NCBI RefSeq assembly: GCF_023115465.1
Contig: NZ_CP096034.1
Span: 3,100,001-3,164,000 of the forward strand
Length of the DNA stretch: 64,000 bases
Origin: Gottfriedia acidiceleris
Lineage (GTDB): Bacteria > Bacillota > Bacilli > Bacillales > Bacillaceae_G
Reading direction: 5' to 3'
The position numbers were made by a program, and so were the translations under genes. Positions 40,705 through 47,870 of the stretch are shown here, piece after piece. The notes under the pieces are model-generated. The model did not search any database. It had not been told where the DNA came from and saw only the letters and a list, made by a program, of their open reading frames with translations. How positions within the stretch are numbered: the stretch's first letter is position 1; the number at the start of each line of letters is the position of its first letter.

Positions 40705-42480
40705 TTACGATACACTAATTACATTTTCACCGGTTTCTGCTTCTCTTTTAAATAATCTTGAATAAACGCCATCTTTTTCTAATAAAGAATGATGCGTACC
40801 TTCTTCGACTACTTTCCCATTTTCGAGTACAACGATTCTGTCCGCTGTTAATACGGTAGATAATCGATGTGAAATGACGATGACAGATTGTTTTGATTTT
40901 CGCTGTTGAATCGCTTCATTTATTTGCAACTCTGTAATCGGATCTAAAGCCGAGCTTGCTTCATCTAAAATAAGAATAGGGGAGTTTTTAACTAAAGCTC
41001 TTGCTAATGATAATCTTTGTTTTTGACCACCTGATAATAATGCCCCTCGTTCACCTATTGATGATTCTAATCCTTCTGGTAATGAATTTAGATAGTCTGA
41101 TAATCCACTATCTTTTAGAGCCTGAATCATTTCTTCATCTGACACTAATTCATTTCCTATACGAATATTATCAGCTAAACTACCATTTCTTAGCTGTACA
41201 TCTTGCGAAACAAATGAGATTGCATCTCTGATCCACTTTGCATTTGCTTTTTCAATTGGTAAACCATCTACTTCTATTGTTCCATTATTTAACGGATAGA
41301 AACCTAATAATAAATCTACAATTGTTGATTTCCCAGCGCCACTTGGTCCTACTACGGCCACTGCTTCTCCTGGTTTGACATGAAATGACAATCCATTTAA
41401 CACAAATTCTTCCTTCGTTGGGTAGGCGAATTTAACATCTTTAAATTCAATTAACCCATTAACAGAATTTAATTTTTCACCTTCTTGCACTTCGAATTCC
41501 GAAACTTCTTCAGCTAATAATTTTTCAGAACGATCTAATGCTGGACCAGTTCTCCGTACTGATAGCCAGTTTCTTAGCATTCTTTGAATTTCATTAGCCG
41601 CAATGGTCACAAGTCCCCCTGCCGTATACATTTGTCCCGTTGTGATTTGATCATTTGAAATGAGTAAAACACTTATAAAATAGACAGCAGCTAAAGCAAA
41701 TCCATTATAGCTACCGATTACGACAATTGATTGCATTCTTGCTTTTAATTCGATAATTGATTCCTTCATAAATGACTTACGGATATCTGCAACACTTTGA
41801 ATTTCATAATCCGTTGCACCAAGAATTCTCGAAAGTTGGATCCCTGTAACTGATTCTCGTAATCTTTCTAAATAACGAGACGCTTCAGTTCTAGCTTTAG
41901 CCGAAGCAATTCTAGTACGAGCCCCGACTTTATTAGAAGTCCAGTAAAATAAAACACCTAAAACAACACTCGTAATCATTAAATAAGGATTAATCCAAAG
42001 TAAGACAATACTATATATAAATACTCCTTGCACAGAAGCCATAAAAGTAGAGCCTTCCCATGCTAAAAAGTTATGCAGTGTATCTGGGTCATCAGAAACC
42101 CGTGCTAATAATTCACCAGATTTAGATTGATGAAAATATGAATAAGGTAGAATTTGCAAATGCTTAAATAAGCGTAGTTTTTGCCAGTTTGTAACCGACT
42201 TAGCAACATGATGACAAAAATATTCATCAATAACCATTAAAATTAAATCAAGAATTGCTGCAATAACAAGCAACCACATTAATCCCCATAGTAGTGTATT
42301 GTCATGATTAGGAATAATATGATCAATTAACCAGCCAGTTCCTAAAGTTGGTATTAGAGCTGCACAAACTTGGCTTAAAGCAATTACAAAGGAATCTGCA
42401 AATACCCATTTTTTATGAGGCTTGAGAAAGTTTATGACTCTTTTTCCATCGCCTATTTTTTTAGTCTTTTTCTGCATCAT
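40705..42480 (-). CDS. ABC exporter half-transporter, second subunit of a split operon
   Basis: A 591-aa type IV ABC exporter: six membrane segments (about residues 25-310) then an ATPase domain with Walker A GPSGAGKST, signature LSGGQKQR and Walker B ILILDEASS with its catalytic Glu. It resembles the YfiC half of heterodimeric multidrug exporters. AAGGAG lies 8 nt before the ATG, inside what was once the 3' end of the first-subunit gene now 9.2 kb away. A terminator of the integrated element lies about 125 bp upstream, so its present promoter is unclear. Confidence 0.9.
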   Translation of the reverse strand: MMQKKTKKIGDGKRVINFLKPHKKWVFADSFVIALSQVCAALIPTLGTGWLIDHIIPNHDNTLLWGLMWLLVIAAILDLILMVIDEYFCHHVAKSVTNWQKLRLFKHLQILPYSYFHQSKSGELLARVSDDPDTLHNFLAWEGSTFMASVQGVFIYSIVLLWINPYLMITSVVLGVLFYWTSNKVGARTRIASAKARTEASRYLERLRESVTGIQLSRILGATDYEIQSVADIRKSFMKESIIELKARMQSIVVIGSYNGFALAAVYFISVLLISNDQITTGQMYTAGGLVTIAANEIQRMLRNWLSVRRTGPALDRSEKLLAEEVSEFEVQEGEKLNSVNGLIEFKDVKFAYPTKEEFVLNGLSFHVKPGEAVAVVGPSGAGKSTIVDLLLGFYPLNNGTIEVDGLPIEKANAKWIRDAISFVSQDVQLRNGSLADNIRIGNELVSDEEMIQALKDSGLSDYLNSLPEGLESSIGERGALLSGGQKQRLSLARALVKNSPILILDEASSALDPITELQINEAIQQRKSKQSVIVISHRLSTVLTADRIVVLENGKVVEEGTHHSLLEKDGVYSRLFKREAETGENVISVS

Positions 42481-42496
42481 ACAGCACTCTCCTTTT

Positions 42497-42525
42497 CTAG
42501 TTCATAACTTTTTATATACTGTATA
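42497..42525. other. Left attachment junction of the element
   Basis: The 8-bp core CTAGTTCA is followed inward by an attP half-arm that on the minus strand reads TATACAGTATATAA-AAAGTTA. The outward side is the former 3' end of the first ABC exporter gene: minus-strand codons GAA CTA GAA AAG GAG AGT GCT GTA TGA lead directly into the second gene. Confidence 0.85.
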
Positions 42526-42604
42526 GTTTCGGTCATCATTTTATTATTATCGATATTTTTATTTTGGCTATATTCCCAATATACAGAATTAATTGTTTTA
42601 ATAC

Positions 42605-42636
42605 AAAAAAAAGAAGCTACCACATTGGCAACTTCT
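42605..42636 (-). terminator. Terminator after the 51-aa gene near the left end
   Basis: AGAAG-TTGCC/GGTAG-CTTCT hairpin and T8 on the minus strand. It insulates the element from the downstream ABC exporter gene. Confidence 0.85.
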
Positions 42637-42637
42637 C

Positions 42638-42793
42638 TTATTCTGATTCTCTATTTAAAAGTGATTGAATGAAATATTTAAAATTAGGTTCTCCAACAGT
42701 AGTAATAGTACAAGTATAACCATTAATTGTTCTTACTTCCGTTCTTACTTCTATTATCTTTTCTTTTTTTAGTGTTTCCTTCATAGCTGTCAT
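42638..42793 (-). CDS. Small protein of 51 aa at the element's left end
   Basis: Open frame from MTAMKETLKKEKI to SLLNRESE. TAGGAGAT lies 8 nt before the ATG and a terminator starts 2 bp after the stop, so it is a complete expression unit. The middle (VRTEVRTINGYTCTITTVGEP) looks like a small beta sheet, the C-terminus helical. I do not recognise the family. Being a short gene at the att end opposite the integrase, it might be an excision (directionality) factor, but nothing in the sequence proves this. Confidence 0.65.
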   Translation of the reverse strand: MTAMKETLKKEKIIEVRTEVRTINGYTCTITTVGEPNFKYFIQSLLNRESE

Positions 42794-43032
42794 TATCCAC
42801 TAATCTCCTATCTGTTTAATAGCTTCATGTATTAAACAGGTCAAGAACGAAATTCAGACATAACTACGTTTAAAAAATTACCAGTACTGAAAACCGTAAT
42901 ATAGTCGCAACTGTAACGCATCGACTAATTAAATAACTGGATAATGTATCTATTTGTCATTACCATTGCTTCTATTATAAACAGATAATAAACCGTGCGA
43001 TTATGATCGCACGGTTTATTAAAAGTATCTAC
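42794..43032. other. Non-coding region near the left end with two palindromes
   Basis: No gene. It holds a 10-bp-arm inverted repeat CTGTTTAATA/TATTAAACAG (42812-42839, 8-nt loop) just upstream of the 51-aa gene's ribosome binding site, suitable as an operator or leader hairpin, and the long palindrome at 42987-43020. The rest is featureless AT-rich DNA. Confidence 0.6.
42987..43020. repeat. Element palindrome, copy 1 (15-bp arms)
   Basis: Perfect 15-bp arms AATAAACCGTGCGAT/ATCGCACGGTTTATT around a TATG loop. The core GTGCGAT-4 nt-ATCGCAC recurs at 46857-46896 and 47871-47910 in inverted orientation (loop CATA). It could be a bidirectional terminator or a protein/recombinase site. Confidence 0.8.
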
Positions 43033-43060
43033 AAAAAAAGAACCGTCAAAAGACGATTCT
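43033..43060 (-). terminator. Terminator after the 144-aa secreted-protein gene
   Basis: AGAATCGTC/GACGGTTCT stem, TTTT loop, T7 on the minus strand. Confidence 0.85.
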
Positions 43061-43100
43061 TATATAACTAACGCATGTTTTAGTTGTGTAAGAAAATTAT

Positions 43101-43535
43101 TTAATTTTGTATATCTAACCTTCTTAATACAATGCTATCTATTTTATCTTTCCAGTAAATTTCATAATATACTTCTTTTTCCTTATCAAGGAACTCACAT
43201 CCACCACACTCTCTTTTTTTACCATGAAATTCACCAGATTGATTTAATAAAAAAGTTTCACCTCCGATTGTTCCATGATTATATTTAATCAAATAGTGCG
43301 AGTTTGATTTAACTAAATCTTTATCATATTTTCCTTTATATTTTATAGTTGTTTGATATAAGATATCAGTTCCCGCCAAAGTCATTTCGTGTATAACTTC
43401 CCAATTATTGTCGACTCCTTTAAAACTAACCGTCTTGCTACTAAATAAATGATTTGCAATTTCTCCATGTGCTGAAGCAGTTGAATAAAATAAAAACATT
43501 AAACAGAAAGTAGTAAACGCTATTTTTTTTTTCAT
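43101..43535 (-). CDS. Secreted protein of unknown function (144 aa)
   Basis: Sec signal peptide of about 22 residues ending ASA-HG. The mature part is polar with an internal CGGC motif (ECGGCEFLD) that could form a disulfide or bind metal, and a tyrosine-rich stretch near it. I do not recognise the family. GGAG precedes the ATG. Lies on the element with two other envelope genes on the same strand, each followed by its own or a shared terminator, suggesting envelope-directed cargo. Confidence 0.75.
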   Translation of the reverse strand: MKKKIAFTTFCLMFLFYSTASAHGEIANHLFSSKTVSFKGVDNNWEVIHEMTLAGTDILYQTTIKYKGKYDKDLVKSNSHYLIKYNHGTIGGETFLLNQSGEFHGKKRECGGCEFLDKEKEVYYEIYWKDKIDSIVLRRLDIQN

Positions 43536-43609
43536 TTAAAAATCTCCATTTTTTATTTAATATTCAACTGATTTCTAGACTTTATACTTTTCAAAGCATT
43601 CAATCTTTT

Positions 43610-43693
43610 AACTATCCTGCCATTATGTTGAATAAAAAAAACTGCCGAAGCAGTCATTCATTGTTCAACTAAAGCATGCGTTAGTTACACAAG
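43610..43693. repeat. Dispersed element repeat with UUCG terminator
   Basis: Contains AACTATCCTGCCATTATG, a hairpin ACTGC-TTCG-GCAGT with T8 on the minus strand (43633-43654, terminator of the 78-aa gene), TTGTTCAACTA and TTAGTTACACAAG. The same blocks recur at 49436-49527, and partial forms at 43061-43090 and 44356-44387. Similar repeats are familiar from Bacillus cereus-group intergenic DNA. Confidence 0.65.
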
Positions 43694-43694
43694 C

Positions 43695-43931
43695 TTATGT
43701 AGATTTTTTTTCAAGAACATCAAGTAATTTATCTAATTTATATTCTATATTTTGTAGTAATTGTCTGTTTTTAGCTTGATTTCTAATTCTTCTTTTTAAA
43801 AGGAATCCTAGTATAGTTATAATGCCAATAACTATTATCCAAAAAACAATTGGGGCAAAAGCAATCACAGGGTCGTAGATTTCAGTTGTTTCTGTAATCT
43901 TGCCCGTAACATCTCCTGATAATAAATACAT
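43695..43931 (-). CDS. Single-span membrane protein with C-terminal coiled coil (78 aa)
   Basis: One hydrophobic segment (about residues 23-45) followed by a basic stretch (KRRIRNQAKNR) and an amphipathic C-terminal helix (IEYKLDKLLDVLEKK). The positive-inside rule puts the C-terminus in the cytoplasm. It resembles short DUF4083-type Bacillus proteins, with low certainty. Strong AGGAGG 6 nt before the ATG. Confidence 0.7.
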   Translation of the reverse strand: MYLLSGDVTGKITETTEIYDPVIAFAPIVFWIIVIGIITILGFLLKRRIRNQAKNRQLLQNIEYKLDKLLDVLEKKST

Positions 43932-44008
43932 ATTTTTCCTCCTAATAGTTTTTCTTGATAATAGGATAATTCGTTAAAAACTAATTAACTCTTTTGTTCA
44001 AAATTTTT

Positions 44009-44260
44009 TTAACTAAACAATAAAATCCCCCATATAAATATGCCTAATAAAGTAATAATGAATAAAAATATTAACCATTTTGATTTTTGAATGATAAAAC
44101 CTATATATATCCAAAGTAATGTAAGAACCGTGAACCATAATTTTTCTAATCCACCATCCTGAAAGGCTTCAAACGTATGTACGTTTATGAGAAAGATAAA
44201 TAGAAGACACAACAGTGGTGCTTTGTTAGATTGATTTTCTTTCTTAATATTCTTTTCCAA
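44009..44260 (-). CDS. Small multi-span membrane protein (83 aa)
   Basis: A basic N-terminal tail is followed by three hydrophobic segments (about residues 15-31, 41-58 and 63-82). No family recognised. TTG start with AAAGGAG about 11 nt upstream. Same strand and 77 bp before the 78-aa membrane protein gene, so the two may be co-transcribed. Confidence 0.6.
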   Translation of the reverse strand: MEKNIKKENQSNKAPLLCLLFIFLINVHTFEAFQDGGLEKLWFTVLTLLWIYIGFIIQKSKWLIFLFIITLLGIFIWGILLFS

Positions 44261-44430
44261 TGAATTTTAACTCCTTTGAAAACTTACTCAACAAATGTAA
44301 TTAATTAATTATTTAATTATTTAATTCAATAAAACATCAAAAAAATCCTTTTCTTATTGAACTAAACTTCCATTAATTGAACGAGGTACACTATAACTGA
44401 AAAAGAACTTTATATTTTTTTAAAAAAAGA

Positions 44431-44498
44431 AGCCTGTTACAGCAATCGAGTAGTACGGTTATCCGTGAACTACTTTTTAAATCGCTGTAACAGGCTTT
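44431..44498. terminator. Nested long hairpin after the five-gene operon
   Basis: Outer 14-bp arms AAGCCTGTTACAGC/GCTGTAACAGGCTT, inner arms GTAGT/ACTAC, and an innermost ACGG-TTAT-CCGT hairpin form one stacked structure. A- and T-runs flank it, so it can end the operon at 44561-46621 on the minus strand. The nested inner stems are unusual for a plain terminator and may be a stable RNA. Confidence 0.7.
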
Positions 44499-44560
44499 TA
44501 TAGGCATTATTAGTTTTGTATTTTGAGGTGAAGTATAGCTGATTGGCACAATATCAGCTA

Positions 44561-44728
44561 TTACTTATTTAACTCTGTAATTACTGCTTCTAAATATACA
44601 GGTTGTAAATCTGCCATTCCTAAGAAGAATTTCTTAAGAGTTATTGCATCAATACCTGTAGTTGTAGCTAACGCTTCAAGTTCATCTTTAATAAATTTTT
44701 CATACATTAATTCACGTGTTTCTTGCAT
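44561..44728 (-). CDS. Small element protein, last gene of Xre operon (55 aa)
   Basis: Starts MQETRELMYEKFIKDELEAL; mostly helical, acidic at the front. I start it at the ATG at 44728, which is preceded by GGCGGTGAATTAAAG, nearly the same leader (GG-GAATTAAAG) as the gene before it. A longer frame to 44839 overlaps that gene's end. No family recognised. Confidence 0.65.
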   Translation of the reverse strand: MQETRELMYEKFIKDELEALATTTGIDAITLKKFFLGMADLQPVYLEAVITELNK

Positions 44729-44825
44729 CTTTAATTCACCGCCTTTCAATAAAAAAGAATCAAACAAGTAATCATATCCGATTCTTCGAATCGGATCGTG
44801 ATTAAAAGTTGATTCATTCATACAA

Positions 44826-45143
44826 TTATTTGTTTTCAAATTCTCTATCTAAATCTGCTTTTATCATTTCTTTGATTGTTTTGACTCGTTTTGCTTCTTC
44901 TAATTGGTTACGTTGTTCGATGTACTTTGCTTTTTCTTGTTCATACATATGGTCATACTCACGTTTAAAATCTTCAGCTTTAGTAATCACATCATAAGCA
45001 CCAGCTAACTTTTGTCTGCTAGTTCCATTTAACGCTTCTTCATCAGTAACTGCTAATCCGTTGCCTAGATTTATTTCAGCGTGTCGTTCTTTCTGTTGGT
45101 CATATCCTCTTGATAAAGTCATAAACACAGGTTCGTCTTTCAT
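44826..45143 (-). CDS. Element protein with charged helical C-terminus (105 aa)
   Basis: Starts MKDEPVFMTLSRGYDQQ; from about residue 45 it is a highly charged coiled-coil-like helix (YEQEKAKYIEQRNQLEEAKR). ATG at 45143 has GGAG 8 nt upstream and is preferred to the ATG at 45161, which overlaps the preceding stop without a binding site. Fourth gene of the Xre operon. Function unknown. Confidence 0.7.
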   Translation of the reverse strand: MKDEPVFMTLSRGYDQQKERHAEINLGNGLAVTDEEALNGTSRQKLAGAYDVITKAEDFKREYDHMYEQEKAKYIEQRNQLEEAKRVKTIKEMIKADLDREFENK

Positions 45144-45161
45144 CTTTAATTCTCCATTCAT

Positions 45162-45737
45162 TTATTGTTTGTGATAGTTGTAGAGTGCATCAATCTGCAA
45201 TCTTTCAGGAACGGGTGTAAATCTTAAATCAGCTTGTGATTTCATTTCACCTTTAAAAGCTGATTTACTAGCTTGAATCAGCAATAAATAATCCTGGTAA
45301 GTTCTTAAATGATTCGTGTAGTTAGTAGTACACTCTACTAATCCTCTTACATACTGTTCTTGTAGTTCCTCTAGCTTTTTCTTAGTGTCCTTCTCTACTG
45401 ATTCAAATTCAGATAAGAACGCTGGTAATACTTCTTTGACCTGATTAACAGTATTTTCATCTATGAATCTTAGTTCTTCCATCGCTTCTTGAACTTCTTT
45501 TCCTTTATCAGATACTTCTTCCTGTAAAGATTTCACCAATTTCATATATCGTTTAACTTCGTTAGGCTGGAATGCTTCCTTTAGCTTTATCTCTTTAGAT
45601 AGCTTATCTTTCGCATCGTAAAGCCTTATATTGATAGTTGAATATTCTTCATTTAACTGAACTACATCATGCTTTAACTGTTCTTTGTATCTATTACTAT
45701 CATCTAGTATCTTCTTTACTTCCTCTATAGGCTTCAT
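45162..45737 (-). CDS. Coiled-coil protein (191 aa)
   Basis: Nearly all helical, with heptad-like charged repeats over about residues 10-130 (EVKKILDDSNRYKEQLKHD, KKLEELQEQYVRG). ATG at 45737 follows AAAGGTGATTCT and is 4 bp after the preceding gene; a longer frame overlaps that gene. Its size and order after an HTH gene recall phage structural or scaffold helper proteins, but no virion genes are present. Function unknown. Confidence 0.7.
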   Translation of the reverse strand: MKPIEEVKKILDDSNRYKEQLKHDVVQLNEEYSTINIRLYDAKDKLSKEIKLKEAFQPNEVKRYMKLVKSLQEEVSDKGKEVQEAMEELRFIDENTVNQVKEVLPAFLSEFESVEKDTKKKLEELQEQYVRGLVECTTNYTNHLRTYQDYLLLIQASKSAFKGEMKSQADLRFTPVPERLQIDALYNYHKQ

Positions 45738-45741
45738 AGAA

Positions 45742-46389
45742 TCACCTTTTCCCCAGTTTCTTTTCAATTTCTTCAATAAGTTCTTCAAGTTCTTCACCTT
45801 CTATAACTGAACATGAATCATCTTTAATTACAGCACGTGCATATTCTTCTATAACGTTCTTAGTTGTGTAGAATTCACTTGAATCTATCTTTTTAATAGC
45901 ACAATAAAATTCTAGTCCTAAATTAACTAATGAATTAATTAAATCTGCTGTACGTGTCGTATCACCTTCAGTAATTACTTGTCTGTAGTCCGTATCAGCA
46001 AGTAACATAGATACTTCAAATAGTGGATTCATTCTGAATGCTTCTTTTAACCATTCATCTTTACTATCCTTACGTTCCTGAAGTAATGAATCTATACCCA
46101 TCAGCTTCATGAACTGTTCAATTGCCTTTTCTGATGCACCTTGCTTAGTTGCATTAGCTATTACATTTTGTCTAATAACATCTAAGTTATCTTCTACATC
46201 AAATCCAAATTCTTCTTTTTGCAACCTTTTATATTCAACTAGGAAATTAGGTTCTTTCATCTTACTATAGTACGTGTTCGGACTTATTTTCAGCCTTTTA
46301 CACATATCACGGATGCCTTCACCTTTTAACTTCGATTGGAAAAACTCATTTACTAGAAAACTATCTCTAGAATCTAATTCCTCTTTCAT
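45742..46389 (-). CDS. Helix-turn-helix protein, terminase-small-subunit-like N-terminus (215 aa)
   Basis: An N-terminal homeodomain-like HTH (about residues 12-45; GEGIRDMCKRLKISPNTYYSKM) resembles the DNA-binding domain of phBC6A51-type/terminase small subunit proteins. The rest is helical and acidic, ending in EELEELIEEIEKKLGKR. No large terminase or portal gene lies near, so packaging is unlikely; DNA binding in replication, partition or control of the element is more probable. Its start overlaps the xre gene by 23 bp. Confidence 0.65.
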   Translation of the reverse strand: MKEELDSRDSFLVNEFFQSKLKGEGIRDMCKRLKISPNTYYSKMKEPNFLVEYKRLQKEEFGFDVEDNLDVIRQNVIANATKQGASEKAIEQFMKLMGIDSLLQERKDSKDEWLKEAFRMNPLFEVSMLLADTDYRQVITEGDTTRTADLINSLVNLGLEFYCAIKKIDSSEFYTTKNVIEEYARAVIKDDSCSVIEGEELEELIEEIEKKLGKR

Positions 46390-46621
46390 TCCGTTGGTTC
46401 ACCTTCTTTATTGCCTGTTCTAATTCTAATAATTGAACTGTAGTGATTCCGTACTTTTGCTGTAGTGTTTTGAAAATCCTGTTTTGTCTAACAGGTGTTA
46501 TTGGAAGTAATCCATTTTCAATTTTACTTAAAGTAGATTGGTCTATTCCGAATAGTTCAGCCATATCTTGCTGACTAACTTGTAAAAACAATCTAACCTT
46601 TTTTAACATTTGACCGTTCAA
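46367..46621 (-). CDS. Xre-family transcriptional regulator (84 aa)
   Basis: A compact HTH_3 domain (about residues 5-60; VSQQDMAELFGIDQSTLSKIENG) with little else. TTG start at 46621 with AAAGGA about 10 nt upstream; the first ATG (46609) is too far from that site. First gene of the five-gene operon and probably its repressor. The 22-bp motif TTACTCATAAA-TATGA overlies its leader and recurs inverted 147 bp away. Confidence 0.85.
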   Translation of the reverse strand: MNGQMLKKVRLFLQVSQQDMAELFGIDQSTLSKIENGLLPITPVRQNRIFKTLQQKYGITTVQLLELEQAIKKVNQRNERGIRF

Positions 46622-46634
46622 TTTATATCAATTC

Positions 46635-46656
46635 CTTTGTCATAATTTATGAGTAA
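46635..46656 (-). promoter_or_regulatory. Putative Xre operator, copy 1
   Basis: TTACTCATAAATTATGACAA-AG on the minus strand, immediately ahead of xre and merging into its ribosome binding site. 20 of 22 bases match the copy at 46803-46824 on the other strand. Confidence 0.5.
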
Positions 46657-46663
46657 AATTCCA

Positions 46664-46701
46664 ATAAAAAAGAACACCAGCAAACCGAACGCTGATGTTC
46701 T
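46664..46701 (-). terminator. Terminator upstream of the xre operon
   Basis: AGAACATCAGC/GCTGGTGTTCT stem with 9-nt loop and T6 on the minus strand. It would stop transcripts entering xre from the right, or end an unannotated short minus-strand RNA. Confidence 0.7.
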
Positions 46702-46802
46702 GTGGAATAGGTAAGTGAAAAAACTAAAGTAAAGATGCCTTGTCCAAGAGGTGAAATTGGACTAAGTAAGGAAAGAAAATTAATAAACTTCCCTTACACC
46801 TA

Positions 46803-46824
46803 TTACTCATAAAATATGATAAAG
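46803..46824 (+). promoter_or_regulatory. Putative Xre operator, copy 2
   Basis: TTACTCATAAAATATGATAA-AG on the plus strand, the inverted partner of 46635-46656. The pair is typical of a divergent control region bound by one regulator. Confidence 0.5.
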
Positions 46825-46856
46825 ATAAGCCAGTAAAAATTATTTTATTAATTGTA

Positions 46857-46896
46857 ATTATCCGTGCGATCATAATCGCACAGGTAATTACTTGTT
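46857..46896. repeat. Element palindromic repeat, copy 2
   Basis: A 40-bp unit: ATTATCC, then GTGCGAT-CATA-ATCGCAC, then AGGTAATTACTTGTT. It matches the unit at 47871-47910 in 39 of 40 bases. The two flank the tyrosine recombinase gene in the same orientation. Confidence 0.85.
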
Positions 46897-47077
46897 ATAA
46901 CTTCAGCTATCATTTTTTTAAAATCGCATAATAAAAATGTATTTCAAATTTTTTTAAATGGCTTGATTCAGATATGGATGCACCGCGTACCCAGTGGGTA
47001 GGTGTCCTGATGTAATGTTGAATATTAATAATCAAATACAGCTACACATCCGAATGTATACATTTACATAAAAGTTT

Positions 47078-47164
47078 ACATTCAATTCATTGTATTTATT
47101 GATTTCCTTTTGTATTTAAGATAATATAAAAACATCTTAATAAAAGTATACATTCAAAACATTG
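47078..47164 (+). promoter_or_regulatory. Promoter of the tyrosine recombinase gene with paired repeats
   Basis: TTGATT (47099-47104), 17-bp spacer, TAATAT (47122-47127). It is bracketed by ACATTCAATTCATTG (47078-47092) and ACATTCAAAACATTG (47150-47164), start-to-start distance 72 bp. A regulator bound to both could loop or block the promoter. Confidence 0.6.
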
Positions 47165-47189
47165 ATAATACTGAAGGGAACGATACATA

Positions 47190-47759
47190 ATGACTAAGGA
47201 ACATATAATAGATGTACAGCCAATAAGAACTATAGAGGATATAGACAGTATGAAGTGGGCATTAAAACGCCACGCTTCAGAACGTGATTATATGCTGTTC
47301 CTATTGGGAATCAATACAGGATTACGTGTTAGTGATATTCTGAAGTTGAAAACTGCTGATATAGTGAAGTTAAAAGGAAAAAAGCGTAAGGAACTAACTA
47401 TACAGGAAGGTAAAACTAAGAAGAAGCGTGTAGTAAATCTAATGAGTATATATGAAGAATTGTATGCCTATGCTGTTCAGAATGCTTCAGAATGGCTGTT
47501 TCCTAGTCGTAAAGGTGATAAGTCCATATCTGAAATTCAAGCATACAGACAGCTTGTAAAGGCTGGTGAATTCGCTGGATTAGAGGCTATTGGTACTCAT
47601 ACGATGCGTAAAACTTTTGGCTATCACTTATACAAGAAAACTAAAGACGTAGCTATTCTTCAGGATATATTGAATCATTCTACACCAGCTATTACATTAC
47701 GTTATATAGGTATAAATAAAGATGAAAAGGATAATGTGTTAGATACGTTCGTACTGTAG
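47190..47759 (+). CDS. Minimal tyrosine recombinase (189 aa)
   Basis: Consists almost only of the catalytic domain. Active-site residues are all present: Arg46 (NTGLRVSD), Lys75 (EGKTKK), His137 and Arg140 (THTMRKTFG), His163 (LNHS) and Tyr172 (RYIG). The N-terminal arm- and core-binding domains of phage integrases are missing, as in small Bacillus integrase-like proteins. GAAGGGAA precedes the ATG. Because the serine recombinase accounts for integration, this enzyme probably has another task, such as resolving or inverting element DNA or acting at the flanking palindromic repeats. Confidence 0.9.
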   Translation: MTKEHIIDVQPIRTIEDIDSMKWALKRHASERDYMLFLLGINTGLRVSDILKLKTADIVKLKGKKRKELTIQEGKTKKKRVVNLMSIYEELYAYAVQNASEWLFPSRKGDKSISEIQAYRQLVKAGEFAGLEAIGTHTMRKTFGYHLYKKTKDVAILQDILNHSTPAITLRYIGINKDEKDNVLDTFVL

Positions 47760-47760
47760 G

Positions 47761-47788
47761 GAATCTGATTATATCAGGTTCTTTTTTT
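47761..47788 (+). terminator. Terminator after the tyrosine recombinase gene
   Basis: GAATCTGAT/ATCAGGTTC stem, 3-nt loop, T7, starting 1 bp after the stop. Confidence 0.9.
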
Positions 47789-47870
47789 GTACTGCTGGAT
47801 AATGTCATGCTGTTTCTGTCACTCATGCGTTCCCTGTGTTTGGTGCTGTTTTGCTGTGTAGATACTTTTA

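Larger units (their letters stand above)
46702..47077. other. Non-coding control region of the element
   Basis: The gap 46622-47189 has no convincing gene. Besides the listed sites it contains a GTCCAA-9 nt-TTGGAC inverted repeat (about 46752-46773), a TACCC-AGT-GGGTA palindrome near 46990 and a perfect 12-bp palindrome AATGTATACATT (47053-47064). This density of inverted repeats suggests a control or origin region. Confidence 0.5.

Noticed and set aside
40705-42480. The second ABC exporter gene as a pseudogene after insertion
   Set aside because: The reading frame, motifs, start codon and ribosome binding site are all intact; only its promoter is uncertain.
44561-44839. Longer start for the 55-aa protein
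   Set aside because: It would overlap the upstream gene and add residues without a ribosome binding site; the ATG at 44728 has a proper leader.
46722-46810. A 28-aa minus-strand open frame upstream of xre
   Set aside because: Too short, no ribosome binding site, and it crosses the putative regulatory region.
47190-47759. The tyrosine recombinase as the integrase of the element
   Set aside because: It lies mid-element, lacks DNA-binding arms, and the junctions fit the serine recombinase and its attP.
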